NCBI GenBank assembly: GCA_964059195.1
Contig: CAXKWD010000003.1
Span: 19,016,606-19,080,605 of the forward strand
DNA: 64,000 nucleotides
Direction of reading: 5' to 3'
Source of the DNA: Ectobius pallidus
Taxonomy: Eukaryota; Arthropoda; Insecta; Blattodea; Ectobiidae
Shown here one piece after another: positions 10,830 to 21,909 of the stretch. A program made the position numbers and the translations under genes. Numbering within the stretch: position 1 is the first letter of the stretch; each line of letters opens with the position of its first letter. The notes beneath the pieces were generated by a model. That model was not told where the DNA came from and did not search any database. It worked only from the letters and a program-made list of their open reading frames with translations.

Positions 10830-10830
<1 letters not shown>
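10531..10830 (-). mobile_element. tRNA-derived SINE (family S1), copy 2
   Basis: Reverse-complement match to 3082-3387, including the 'tggttagcgtcgctga' head and the zero-to-tail order. AAT-rich direct repeats lie on both sides (10514-10530, 10831-10847), so any target duplication merges with a microsatellite. The short open frames across it are SINE sequence, not genes. Confidence 0.85.
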
Positions 10831-10864
<34 letters not shown>

Positions 10865-10919
10865 CAATTATGTTTTAAGCGAGATATCGTCAATATTTCT
10901 TCGGATAGGTCATTCTAAG

Positions 10920-11250
10920 TATGTACAGACGGCTTCCGATTTTTGTCATTTTAGTGTGTTGTAAATATTCGCCCTACATCAACTCATCATTCATCTCATC
11001 GCCATCTTCTACATATGTACTGATTGTTTCTGATTTATTGCCATTGTACCATGTTGTAAATATTCACCCTTCGCTAATTCATCACTCACATCATCATCAT
11101 CTACATTTATACCGAAGTCTTGAAACCAAGATAGCAAACTGTAAAATAATATTAGTCTGTGTATTATCTGTATTCTCCCCAGTAGTGTAGCCCCCGGCTG
11201 TGGGACTCTGGGTCAACTATAGTCAAATAAATAAAAAATAATAAAAATAA
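10920..11250 (+). mobile_element. Possible LINE 3' region with internal repeat
   Basis: A segment with 'ttgtaaatattcgcccta' recurs about 95 bp later as 'ttgtaaatattcaccctt', each followed by TCATCAT-rich DNA. The segment ends 'ccccggctgtgggactctgg' then an (AATAA)n tail. That ending resembles insect LINE 3' ends. No reverse transcriptase is present. Confidence 0.4.
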
Positions 11251-11254
11251 AAAC

Positions 11255-11461
11255 CTCTTCATAAACGGCGTGACTCTTTATCCGTAGAGTTGTAGCTATG
11301 ACAGCTCTAATTTTGCGGTGGCAAGAAATTCGAAGTGTTTCATTAAAAGGACACGATAAACAAATGGTTACCAAAATTTGGTTTGACCGGAGGTGATAAG
11401 CTTCATTGCTTGGCACTCCGGGGGTAAGGGAGGGCACAAAAAAATCCCAAAACATGGCCAA
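11255..11461 (-). pseudogene. Possible LINE ORF fragment
   Basis: The minus strand has an open frame with HLRSNQILVTICLSCPFNE and then HRKIRAVIATTLRIKSHAVYEE. The spacing resembles C-terminal regions I recall from insect non-LTR elements, where a Cys-Pro-x-Asn motif precedes an Arg-His-rich helix. It has no catalytic YxDD motif and is short. The assignment is tentative. Confidence 0.3.
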
Positions 11462-11783
11462 ACGTTCCTATCTTTGGTTTCCTTTTCCGGATCTTCCTGG
11501 AATTGTACGCAGAGAATACTCATTTGCTGTCATTTTAAGTGTGTCTTGCCACTAAGGTTAGATTGACGAATCCACTAGTTGGCGGGAGTATAATTCTTTT
11601 AACGTCTTTACCTTTTCGTGATAGGAAATAAAATTTAAATTTCATATAAAATTACAGAATTAGGTACAAGAAATAAACCATGGGTCTAATGAATGTGTTA
11701 ACTGTTTTCTGCGCAGTTCGGCAAAGGTTTGTTTATTATGTGAGAAATTGAGTCTCTTGCATTAATAACGGTTAAGTTATATC

Positions 11784-13150
11784 TAGGGATAGGAATTTCT
11801 CGCGATCGCGAATTTAACGATTTTTATTAAGAACTGTATTAGGAATGATAACGAGCTTCAACACACACAACAGTACCCTGAAATATGTTTTTTTTACTCG
11901 CGAATTGATGCGAATTTTGCATGAAAGCGCGAATTTTGCTTGAAAATGCGATTTTGTCGCGAATTTTTACTTTAAAGTGCGCTTTTGCCACAAATTTTTA
12001 CTTTTTTTGCGAGAAAGAGGCCGAAAACGAAAAAGCCGGCTGATCTACCGTAGCTGGTTACCCTCTTCCAAGCACCGCCACCTATCGATTATCTCGAATC
12101 GCCAAGACTATCGATTTAACATCGAAAATATATCGATTTTAATAAACATCGTAGAAGAGGCGTAAAATGCGCAAGTGATGTTAATTTTATTAGCTACTAT
12201 GTTTAATAATAATAATAATGTTTTGCGTATTTTGTCATTTTTTATAGCGGTATTACAGAATATGCGTGTAATATGAGTTACTCAGAAGTAAAACAAATGC
12301 TGTAACATATGGGAATGCAAATAATGGTAACTGAAAGTGGTTATGAAAAATAGAAAAATCGCGCGAAATTCAACAATGAAAGTCATATTAAGTGTCAAGT
12401 ACAGTTTTCTGTTTTCGTTTCCGTCAGTTTTATTTAATTTTATTAACTTAAGTCAGTTGATACCGGTACTTTATTTTTCTTATTTCAGGCATATTTCAGC
12501 TACGAAATGTGTTACTTTAATATTATGAATATGAGGCAATTGATTGTTTCACTTTGGGGTTAATTTTTTTTCCTTTACATTTCTGTTAAAAAGGCAGGAG
12601 AGGCTTAAATTCAGGGGTGGCTTATATTCGGATAAATACGGTATTAGGATTTGATTAGTATTAGTATGACGTATTGAAACAAAACATAATTAAATTCACA
12701 ATGGATACTTTTTATTATTAATAGTATGACGTATTTAGTTCTCCTTGGAATTTGGCGTCGTGGATGCCGTGTGCATATGCAGACTGCGAAAGATTTTTTT
12801 CTGCGAACACTAGCGTATTGAGTGACAGGCGCCATCGTTTGTCCCAAGAGAACGTTGAACTTTTTAGTGAAATGTTCTCTGAAGGATAAACTTTACTTAG
12901 CCTTGTACATATTGTGTCTTGATTGAGTTTAAATGTGTATTATTTAGCCTTTTGTAAATATTGTGTCTTGATTGAGTTTAAACGTGTATAAGTTAATTTG
13001 ATTGTATGGTTTAAGCACATAAAAGGTATGCTTTCCTGTGAACCTGCTATAGTTTTGAAAGTACCGAAAAGTTCAATTGAAACCACCGAATTTCACATTT
13101 CAAAGTACCGCTTTCTTCGATTTGAAAACACCGAAAAATTCCTATCTCTA
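11784..13150. mobile_element. hAT-type non-autonomous element (1367 bp)
   Basis: The ends are TAGGGATAGGAATTT on the left and TAGAGATAGGAATTT (reverse complement) on the right. A perfect 8-bp duplication GTTATATC lies at 11776-11783 and 13151-13158. Short motifs repeat inside each end: 'gcgaattttgc' on the left and 'accgaaaa' on the right. At 12600-12650 an orphan end 'ggtggcttatattcgg' of another repeat is embedded. No transposase frame survives. Confidence 0.85.
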
Positions 13151-13535
13151 GTTATATCCATGTATAATCTTGTCGCTGGTCAATTTGACATTGGTTTCCC
13201 CAGTCGTAAAGGCAAATGCCGAATTGGATATTTACAAACCATGAATCATTGTCACCGTTTCATCCTGTATCATATCCATTTAAATGGGAAATGGTAATCT
13301 GCACAACTTCTACCTTTTCCCCCAACCTACACGATGTAAACTGCGCCACCGACATATGTAAACTGCGCCACCTACATTTAAATGGCGTCACCGTCATACT
13401 AACGCACTAACATTTTCCTTCCCACTTCTGCAGACTTAGGACTGGCTATGAAATTGAATCGGTTTGGTTAAAAATGTTAGGCTTAGTAGTTTCGTCATTT
13501 TAAAAAATGTTAAAAACAATACCCTAATTTCTTTT

Positions 13536-14404
13536 TTGCACTCCTTAACTAATTAGTGGTACCTACGAACGTTGTTGTCGGCCGCGGTGGTCTAGAGGTA
13601 GCGGCCCGCCTCTAGATCCGCAGGGCGCGGGATCAAACCCGGCCGCGGTCGATGGATTTTTCAGGACGTAAAAATCCTGGGCACGGAGTCCTCCGGGAGG
13701 GACTTTAAGCTGGGGGTCCCGTGTCGTAGATTTACGGCACGTAAAAGAACTCCAAGCCTAAATTAGAGCCTCTGGACAAAATTTCTCGGCCCTTTCACGT
13801 CCAAGAAATACTTAGTTTCCGGAGGGGGGTTGCGAGGCGATGGGCTTACCACCTGTCCCTCTACCCTCTCTCGGAAAATAAGCATATCAAAATTAGTATA
13901 GGTAAGGAAACCTCCGCTTGGAGGCCCCTTCGCCCCACCTGGGGATCATAGGGTACCAGATACAGAGATACGAACGTTCTTGCCGTGGATCGTAAGTTGA
14001 CATTCCCACACAATCTTGTTGCTATGGGCGTTGCGATGCGGTTAAATTACTTACGGTGCTTGCGCCACGTCATAATTCATTACGATACACTTCATAATAC
14101 ACGCCTTTATGGACTAGGCCCCCAGGACAAATATTCGGTTCCCATAACAACACATGTGAATCACTTTCTGAAATAAACATCTATCTTCAAGAATGTATAT
14201 ACATAATATTTTCAGGTAATATCACAATTAATATAATTAAATTGATATAAATAATCATCGTGCAAAAAATAGCATGCAATACACGTGCCGTAAGCGCATT
14301 ACGGATCTCGGAAAATTGAAAACACTCGGCGCAAGCGCCTCGTGTTTTCAAACTATTTCCTCGATCCGTAATCATGCCTTACGGCACTTGTATCGCAATA
14401 TACA
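13536..14404 (+). repeat. HP-family repeat, copy 2, split by an S2 SINE
   Basis: The left end 'tttgcactccttaactaatt' and right end 'cttgtatcgcaatatac' agree with the other HP copies. The hairpin spans 14285-14386, with two stems of roughly 50 nt and a two-base apex. A direct repeat like 'ttaaaaacaataccctaat' lies on both sides (about 13508 and 14433) and may be a long target duplication, followed by a T-run on the right. Confidence 0.75.
13578..13968 (+). mobile_element. tRNA-derived SINE (family S2), copy 2
   Basis: The tRNA-like head is 'ggtggtctagaggtagcgg' with B-box-like 'gggatcaaaccc'. The body contains 'cacggagtcctccgggaggg', and the element ends 'gggtaccagatacag'. A 14-bp duplication TACGAACGTTGTTG / TACGAACGTTCTTG (one mismatch) lies at 13564-13577 and 13969-13982. 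It is nearly identical to 38698-39087. Confidence 0.9.
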
Positions 14405-14450
14405 ATTGCATGAACGCTTCTTCACTTATAAAATTGTTAAAAACACTACC

Positions 14451-14451
14451 C

Positions 14452-14486
<35 letters not shown>
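14451..14486. repeat. Poly-T tract
   Basis: About 36 consecutive T, interrupted by almost nothing. It lies just outside the right end of the HP repeat. Confidence 0.9.
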
Positions 14487-14488
<2 letters not shown>

Positions 14489-14904
14489 ATGAGCACTTTG
14501 TTCTCATATGACGCCTTCTTAATCAAATCAAAACGGGATATTTCATTGTTTATATATCGTTCTCTCCACTTGAGTAGACGAGAATACTTGTCATTTATTT
14601 TATCTGTTCCCTTGTTTAATACTTCTCAGTTTTATGTAGGCACTTGTTTGGAACTGGAGAAGTGCTACTACATATCTCCGTGGCGCAGTTTACATATCTC
14701 ATTTTTATTTCATTTCAAATTCGGTGTCAACCGTGGCGCAGATTGCATACACCCATTTAAATTATTATCAGTTGAAATTTACTCCATAAAAATACACCAA
14801 TAATAGAAACAATTGACAACCATTAATTCCATGGCCTACCCTACTGCATAGACACACATCCCGAACTCCTGATTTGGCCTCGTAACTAAAAGGAGTATAA
14901 ACAT

Positions 14905-15230
14905 AGCTGAAATAAATGGTGCAAAAATACGTTGCACAAACTTTCTCGCATATACGTGTTAAAGGCTTAGCACAGAAAAAATTAAATTAAAGAGACAATT
15001 AAATTTTACGTATTACATTTTCATAAAACTAACAAGTATCTAGAACGGAAAGCATCAGGGTCGATCTTTATGTTCAATGCTTTTACCGTGAAATAAAATA
15101 ATAATAATAATAATAATAATAAATGGCAGTAAAACTGCATATTATTAGTACTACTACTACGGGAAAATTCAAATATAAGTCGCACCTTGGGATGAGTCGG
15201 TCCCACCCAACCTATCCTCACCGATGAAGT
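14905..15230 (-). repeat. Dispersed repeat, copy 1 (partner at 27010-27430)
   Basis: It shares 'atggtgcaaaaatacgttgc', 'ctttctcgcatatacgtgtt', 'aagtatctagaacggaaa' and 'aaatataagtcgcacctt' with 27010-27310. An (AAT)n microsatellite of different length interrupts each. The class is unknown. Confidence 0.7.
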
Positions 15231-15259
15231 TTCTTTTATACCACGATCTAGCGAATTCT

Positions 15260-16160
15260 TCTGTCCTAGTATTATGAAGAAACTCGTGACTGGACGTTGG
15301 AGGTGTGACGTCTTACCGCTAGACGAGAGGTGGCAGGCTGACAAACCTTGCGGGAGATATAATATGCCACATTTTCGAAACCTACAAACAGTGTATCGTA
15401 CATTATTCGAAAATGCAAGTGCGCGAAGCGGAGGCGGCAGCCGTAGCGAACATTTTTGAACCCGAGGACTTCTAAAATGTCTAAAAAACTTTACGGACCC
15501 CTAATTTTACATCCCATTGTTAAAAGTAGGCTATATGTATTCCTATATTCTTAATATTTGGGGTATTAAATTATAGGTCGTTTTAACGAAATAATTTTTT
15601 TTTTTAATCCGACGAAAACACAGTTATTGAATTGGAATGAAACTATTGACAGTAGAATTATATTTTGAACAGACTTTAATATGTATTTTCATTTTGATAA
15701 TATAATTAGGAATTATGTTATTACTTTTAATGAGACGGTTGAGCTTGTCGCCTCTTGCAGAGTTCCTGGATATTTGGCTCAATATTAGTCAAATTTAGTC
15801 GAAGATCAGCAGTCGGTTTCTGTATTATGTTTTTAGTTAAACGAGCTATGAAAATCCCTTCTCATAAAGATAGGTTGTTGAAAACTGCATGGCGCCTCTA
15901 ATAACAAAATTCCGACAAAGTCTTATTTTTTAGGGTTTTGAATGAAAGAGGGAACCATAGACGTCAGTGCATCAGGGGTTTGAAACTGTGGTCCGTAACT
16001 GCAAAAGTAAGGAAACTTGCAATATGACCTGTATTTTCGAAGATTTTAAAAACTTTGACATCTAGTGTCCATTTTATGTGAAAAATTTCTACTTCTTTAC
16101 TACCCACTTGCTTTATGATATTTTTAAATTAATTATGTTTGCGGACCATAGGTTGAGAAA
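15260..16160. other. Spacer, nothing recognised
   Basis: Low-complexity AT-rich DNA with a 61-codon frame at 15274-15459 that has no recognisable domain. Confidence 0.4.
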
Positions 16161-16239
16161 CGCTGGTCTATATTAACAACTCATTCGCGTCATGTTTCTA
16201 TTGTTTAGTGATGTCTTCTTATACGGTATTCAGTTTAAA

Positions 16240-16425
16240 CGATTATAATATCCAGTGACATAGCGGCGATGAGTTATGGAAAATAAGCAAGTCCTACAAA
16301 CCCGGCGTTCGCCTTTGCGAACGAGGAAACCATGAAAAACCCAAGTCAATTTGGGCGGCCACGAGGTTTGATTTGAACTCATGACCTCTTTCCTGTTAGC
16401 CCATAGGCCTACCACCTCGCTGTAA
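16240..16425 (-). mobile_element. tRNA-like SINE (family S8), copy 1
   Basis: The minus strand reads 'gcgaggtggtaggcctatgg', then 'gagttcaaatcaaacctcgt', resembling A and B boxes. A body follows with 'ttgacttgggtttttcatgg', related to S7. A second copy is at 27935-28105. Confidence 0.65.
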
Positions 16426-16542
16426 TTGGTTTTAGTGTGTTCATTGCGACTGAGCTAAACTAATTGCATTTCACAACAATAAGTACATTAGGTCTATAGT
16501 TTTCTTGTTACTAGGGGCAACAAAATGTCATTCATATTTTAA

Positions 16543-17347
16543 CTAGCTTAAAAGGCCCGGCGTCGCCCGGGTTTTTTATTTTGTAATTGGAAATTAACTT
16601 ATGAAGGACTTTAGATTTATAAATTCTATGTCCTTATATAGGTATTTATAATTTGAAGTAGAAAGAACGACTTATCACACTCAAACTATCCCCTAAGAAA
16701 ATGTTTGAAATAGCTTTTATGGCTATATGTAGAATTTTGCATCCCATCGCTTGTACAGTACACAGTAAGCCCGGGAGGGGTTCTAATAAGAAGAAACCGA
16801 AATTCCGGTAACATAAAATTGTATTATCGTGGCTGAAAATTTTGTTTCTCACTATCATGTTACCATAAAACCGTTTTCGGAATGAAATTAAACAGAATTA
16901 CAATATCACTTTCATACATATCTTCCCAAAACATATTACCTTACATCGTATTGTTTTCTCTATGTCCAGGGTAAAGAAAGTTATGTGACTACATTATTTT
17001 CGTGGATATTGATAGTTCTCTCATTTGTTTCTCTCATTTGTCAAATTTATTCTACTTTCATTTTTTTTCCATGGCCATCTGAGACCCGCTGGTAACAATA
17101 TGTTTTAATGTCAAATGTGATTCGGATTCGATAATTCTGTGTAAGAAGGGATTAAGTATTCTCAAAAACATTTGATTTTTGGCATTTAGAATCTGAATTT
17201 TTCAAAATCCTTTCTTAGTGAGCACCTACATTATGAAACGAAGGTACTGTCAAAATTCCAAGTCTCTACCTGTTATAGTTTAGGCTGTACGTTGATTCCT
17301 GTCATTCAGTCATTCAGTCAGTCAGGACAAAGCCTTTTATATATATA
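16543..17347 (-). mobile_element. Non-autonomous Helitron (family H1), proximal member of tandem pair
   Basis: Minus strand: starts TATATATAAAAGGCTTTGTC, lacking the terminal TCTC. It ends with hairpin CCCGGGCGACGCCGGG and CTAG, followed by T. It joins head to tail with the second copy at 17348. No Rep or helicase is encoded. Confidence 0.88.
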
Positions 17348-18192
17348 CTAGCTTAAAAGACCCGGCGTCGCCCGGGTTTTGTATTTTGTAATTGGAAATT
17401 AGCTTATGAAGGATTTTAAATTTTAAATTCTAGGTCCTTATATAGGCATTTATAATTTGAAATAGGAAGAACGACTTATTACACTCAAACTATTCCCTCA
17501 GAAAACGCTTGATATAGTTTTTTATGGCTCATAGAGGATCTAGAATTTTGCATCCCATCGCTTGTACAGTGCACAGCAAGCCTGGTAGAGGTTTAAATAA
17601 GAAGAAACAGAAATTCCTGTAACATAAAATTGTAATATCGAGGCGGGAAATTTCCCACTCTTATGTTACCATAAAGCATTATCACTTTCATACTTTTCTC
17701 TCCAAAAACCTGCGATATAATATAATAATATACACATTACCATACCTCGTTTTGTTTTCTCTATGTCCAGGGTAGAGAAAGTTATGTGATTCCATTATTT
17801 TAGTGGATTTCACTCTGTAATATTTATTTATAACATGAACTATTTTGATAACTTCTCTTATTTGTCAAAAGTGCATTTCAATTGTTTCTTCCAAGCCCAC
17901 CTGATACCATTTGTGCAACAATATATTCTGTGAATTTGTTTTGATAATTCTATGTAAAAATGGATTAAGTATTTTCAAAAACATTAAATTTTTGGCATTT
18001 AGAATCAGAATTTTTCAAAATCCTTTCTTAGTGAGCACCTACATTATGAAGCGAAGGTACTGTCAAAATTCCAAGTCTCTACCTGTTATAGTTTAGGCTG
18101 TACGTTGATTCCTGTCATTCATTCAGTCAGTCAGTCAGTCAATCATTCATTCAGTCAGTCAGTCAGGACAAAGCCTTTTATATAGATAGAGA
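17348..18192 (-). mobile_element. Non-autonomous Helitron (family H1), distal member of tandem pair
   Basis: Minus strand: starts TCTCTATCTATATAAAAGGC right after an A, has a TGAC-rich stretch, and ends with the CCCGGGCGACGCCGGG hairpin and CTAG. With its neighbour it forms one 1650-bp insertion. The homologous unoccupied site at 28213 reads AA|TT across the junction. Confidence 0.9.
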
Positions 18193-18839
18193 TTGACTTG
18201 TATGTTCTGAAATTCGCATTTAAGTTGTCCTTATTTCGTTTTTATCTTGATATCTATTACATGTAGAAAGAAATGTTTTAAACAAAAAATCTTCATTTTA
18301 AATTGTTCTACAACTTTACTGTGGTAGGTTTTCATGTATCGCCTACTGTAATGGATATAATCTAGAAAAATTGAAAATGGATACGAGTAAAGTACCCCTT
18401 AAGTCATTTTTGCAGAAAAACGGATATAGCCATTTTATTAGTCATAGATAAGAGTTTCCAATTTTAAATTTTTATTAAAATCGTTAGAGCCATTTTTTCA
18501 CAAATCAATTTTTTTTTAAAAGTTTTCATGAAAAGTCCCCTTAATATTTCAGTTATAAAATTAAATTTCTGGGCGGTTCGACAAAATTTGGAAAAAGTGC
18601 TTAGTTCAAAAAATGAAGTAAATACAATGAACCGTTTACCCGCTGTGCTTGTCCACAGACGGACAGACGGACAGACAGACGGACAGACGTCATTCCAAAA
18701 ATACTTTTTTCGGTTTCTAGGCTTCATGAAACATGCTCTCCCGGTGTTATCTCGAGTTCGATTTTTTGTCACGATCACAATACTTTCTCTATACTACGTA
18801 TATGCGAGAAAGTAAAAAAAGCTGATTTATTGAATTTCC

Positions 18840-19205
18840 TGCAGATAATTTTAAATTTATTTCCCTGTGAACATGGGGGAGGAAGTTTTGTTTTGTTTTT
18901 GTTAGGCACTGAGAGGTTGCCTAGGGGACTTCCTGTTGATGGAGTGTCATCTGTCCCCAGAGAAAAGGAGTTTGGGAATTACTCCCGGGGTCCAAAGTTT
19001 ATGCTCTACAAGTCGAACCCTCTACCTGAAAAAAAACACAAAATATAGCGGTCATAGCGAAAATGTGGTGGAAATTTCTGCCAGGATTGTAAATAAAACA
19101 GCTTCCTTGCTTCCCTCATGTTCTCCATTATATGCTTCCTCTTCTAGTGCTCTTATTGTCAGGGCTGTCCAGAATGTAACAGACGTTTTGAAATAAAAAA
19201 TAAAC
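18840..19205. other. Spacer, nothing recognised
   Basis: Short open frames (72-86 codons) overlap here on the plus strand without recognisable motifs. Confidence 0.35.
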
Positions 19206-19215
19206 AAAGTGAAAA

Positions 19216-20447
19216 TAGTATATTGCGATACAAGTGCCGTAAGGCACGTTTACGGGTCGAGGAAACAGATTGAAAACAGCCTCGGGTTTTTAAGTTTTCG
19301 AGACCCGTAAATGCCTTTACGGACCGTGTGTTGCATGCTATTTTTTGCACGACGGTTACTTATATCAATTTAATTATATTAATTGTGATATTACCTGAAA
19401 ATATTATGTAAATACATTCTTGAAAATAGATGTTTATTTCAGAAAGTGATTCGCATGTGTTTGTTGTTATGGGAACCGAATATTTGTCCTGGGGGCCGTG
19501 CCCATAAAGGCTTGTATTATGAAGTGTATCGTAATGAATTATGACGTAGCGCTTGGACCGTAAGTAATTTAACCTCATCGCAACCGTCCTTAGCAACAAG
19601 ACTGTGTGGGAATGTCAACTTACGAGCCATGTAAACAACGTTCGTAAGTACCACTTACTAGCTAAGGAGTGCAAAATAGTATATTGCGATACAAATGCCT
19701 TTACGGCCCGTGTGTTGCATGCTATTTTTTGCACGATGATTATTTATATCAATTTAATTATATTAATTGTGATATTACCTGAAAATATTATGTAAATACA
19801 TTCTTGAAAATAGATGTTTATTTCAGAAAGTGATTCGCATGTGTTTGTTGTTATGGGAACCGAATATTTGTCCTGGGGGCCGTGCCCATAAAGGCTTGTA
19901 TTATGAAGTGTATCGTAATGAATTATGACGTAGCGCTTGGACCGTAAGTAATTTAACCTCATCGCAACCGTCCTTAGCAACAAGACTGTGTGGGAATGTC
20001 AACTTACGAGCCATGTAAACAACGTTCGTAAGTACCACTTACTAGCTAAGGAGTGCAAAATAGTATATTGCGTTACAAATGCCTTTACGGCCCGTGTGTT
20101 GCATGCTATTTTTTGCACGATGATTATTTATATCAATTTAATTATATTAATTGTGATATTACCTGAAAATATTATGTAAATACATTCTTGAAAATAGATG
20201 TTTATTTCAGAAAGTGATTCGCATGTGTTTGTTGTTATGGGAACCGAATATTTGTCCTGGGGGCCGTGCCCATAAAGGCTTGTATTATGAAGTGTATCGT
20301 AATGAATTATGACGTAGCGCTTGGACCGTAAGTGTTTTAACCTCATCGCAACCGGCCTTAGCAACAAGACTGTGTGGGAATGTCAACTTACGATCCATGT
20401 AAACAAAGTTCGTAAGTACCTACCACTTACTAGCTAAGGAGTGCAAA
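19216..20447 (-). repeat. Tandem array of three HP-family repeats
   Basis: Units start near 19216, 19677 and 20061. The last two have a 384-bp period and are nearly identical to the matching part of the first. The first keeps a shortened hairpin (19234-19328). In the next two it is lost between GATACAA and TGCCTTTACGG. Each unit carries the same 79-codon frame, which is shared repeat sequence and not evidence of a gene. Confidence 0.88.
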
Positions 20448-20487
20448 AAAAATATTACTACTTACATTTTGAAGGTAGACTCTTAGG

Positions 20488-20592
20488 CTATTTTTCTACA
20501 TAATCGCCATTCAAATTAGGGCATTTATCATACCGTGGCACAAGCTTTTCGATACCCTCTCTGTAGAAATTCGTCGCCTGCGATTTCAACCA
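20488..20592 (-). pseudogene. mariner transposase C-terminal fragment
   Basis: The minus strand reads an open frame ending KLVPRYDKCPNLNGDYVEK then a stop at 20488-20490, preceded by NFYREGIE. This is the characteristic C-terminus of mariner/SETMAR-type transposases. About 34 codons remain. Upstream sequence is unrelated and the right side adjoins an HP repeat, so it is a broken relic. Confidence 0.8.
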
Positions 20593-20825
20593 CTTCAGAG
20601 AATTTATTGGGAAAAGTGTTTAAAAAAAAAACTTTAAACATTTGTAATATGCAATTGGTGCAGAAAATCTTTAAAGCCGTTTTCGAGAAAATTGCGAACG
20701 AAATTATCTTCAAGTAGAGTGATTGTCAAAATTAAGAAAAAGTCTTTGCTAAGAGTTTGTTTTAATTTTCTGCACGAATTGCATAGTGTAGTCATGACTT
20801 CCCATTTAAAAATGTGATTTTTAAT

Positions 20826-21025
20826 TAGTCGTTACTCCGGTACCGAGGAACCGATTTGGTCCAAAATGACTAGGCTTCTTGCCATGGACATTATAAATGT
20901 ATATACCAAATTTCACGAAAATCCGGTAAAGCGTATTTAAGTTATCGAGCGTACAGGCACAGGGACGGACAGACAGACATTTCGTGTCCATCATACAATC
21001 TCAGAAAGTACCATTCTGGCAGTTG
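20826..21025 (-). repeat. TR-family repeat, partial copy 2
   Basis: Contains 'actccggtacc', 'ccatggacattataaatg', 'aaaatccggtaaagcgtatt' and the CAGA-rich head ending 'gtaccattctggca'. It has about one core unit and no tail. Confidence 0.7.
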
Positions 21026-21126
21026 AATCACCGGTAAACCTTCTTCCCCAACATTATGCTACAGTATTTTGTTCTTCAAATTAAATACTCAGCGAAGTGT
21101 AAGCCAAAATAGCAAAGACCGTCTAA

Positions 21127-21689
21127 GGGAGCATTCACACCGAAGTAGCATGCCACTTGCGACGTGCTACCTGGATGCACGCTGCACGTTACTCATTTTA
21201 AATCCCAAATAAACAAGTTCAAGTTTTCACACCGAAGTAGCGACATTCATTTCTTCAGATAGATCTCTACTTATTTCTTGCGACGCTACTCGAGATGACG
21301 CATGCGTACAGTTGCCTTTTCAGCTGTTTTCTAATTGTTAAGAAAATTCAACCCATATTCGCTTGTGTAGCGGTAGATTATGGCAAAGATGTCATGAAAA
21401 CTGCTAGAAAAAGATCTATTTATATATTTGTACATGCGTAGACTATACGATATGGTAATCGAAACTAGTATGAAAAATTCCTGGATTAAAATTGCTGAAA
21501 CTAGATCCTCTTTAGGTAAATTACATTACTTTAAATTGTTCAAGTGAAAATATATAATGTACGTTAAACTGCAGATCGCATTCGCTACTTCGGTATGACT
21601 GCAAAACTGTGAACCATGCAACTCGATGTGCAGCCTGCATCCAGGTAGTGCGATTCGCATGCTATGCTACTTCGGTGTGAATGCTCACT
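21127..21689. mobile_element. PIF/Harbinger-like MITE
   Basis: Ends are GGGAGCATTCACACCGAAGT on the left and GTGAGCATTCACACCGAAGT (reverse complement) on the right. TAA adjoins both sides with one base of slack on the right, consistent with a 3-bp target duplication. No coding capacity. Superfamily assignment is inference from the duplication length. Confidence 0.7.
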
Positions 21690-21909
21690 TAATGTATATG
21701 TACTTACAATTTATAAAACCTCTTTGTAGCCTATGTAACATTACTCCAAAATATAAGTTATTGAATGTTTTATCATTTTGGATAATTTTGTGACTCTTGA
21801 AAAGACTAAATCAGTTTGTCCATGTAATTACAGACTTTGGAAACGAAATTAACATCTGCTGATATAATTCAGCTGATTCATCCATTTTTCCGAGATGCTT
21901 ATTCATAAC

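Larger units (their letters stand above)
13286..14754. mobile_element. TIR element inserted in an S7 SINE (1469 bp with nested parts)
   Basis: The left end GGGAAATGGTAATCTGC and the right end (reverse complement GGGTGTATGCAATCTGC) are inverted. ATTTAAAT occurs on both sides (13278-13285, 14755-14762), matching an 8-bp hAT-like duplication. The S7 copy at 57711 shows the empty site. Near both ends 'tgcgccac' motifs recur. An HP repeat with its own SINE is inserted inside. Confidence 0.75.
13160..14870 (+). mobile_element. S7 SINE body split by a nested insertion
   Basis: 13170-13285 ('cgtaaaggcaaatgccgaat', 'ttcatcctgtatcatatcc') and 14755-14870 ('caattgacaacc', 'ccatggcctaccctactgc') are consecutive parts of the S7 SINE. 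The S7 copy at 57517-57810 is uninterrupted there. Between the halves lies the TIR element 13286-14754. The tRNA-like head is missing here. Confidence 0.8.
16165..18835. repeat. Composite repeat interrupted by a Helitron pair (partner 27845-28905)
   Basis: 16165-16542 joined directly to 18193-18835 matches 27845-28905 without a gap. The first part includes a tRNA-like SINE on the minus strand. The second part is the OC repeat, with a (GGACAGAC)n stretch and the conserved end 'ctttctctatactacgtata'. The missing 1650 bp is the Helitron pair. Confidence 0.85.

Noticed and set aside
19360..20367. A 79-codon open frame (starting MLLRTVAMRL) kept in several HP copies
   Set aside because: It is open in each copy because the copies are nearly identical. 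It has no domain, and older HP copies at 5160 and 42483 do not keep it intact.
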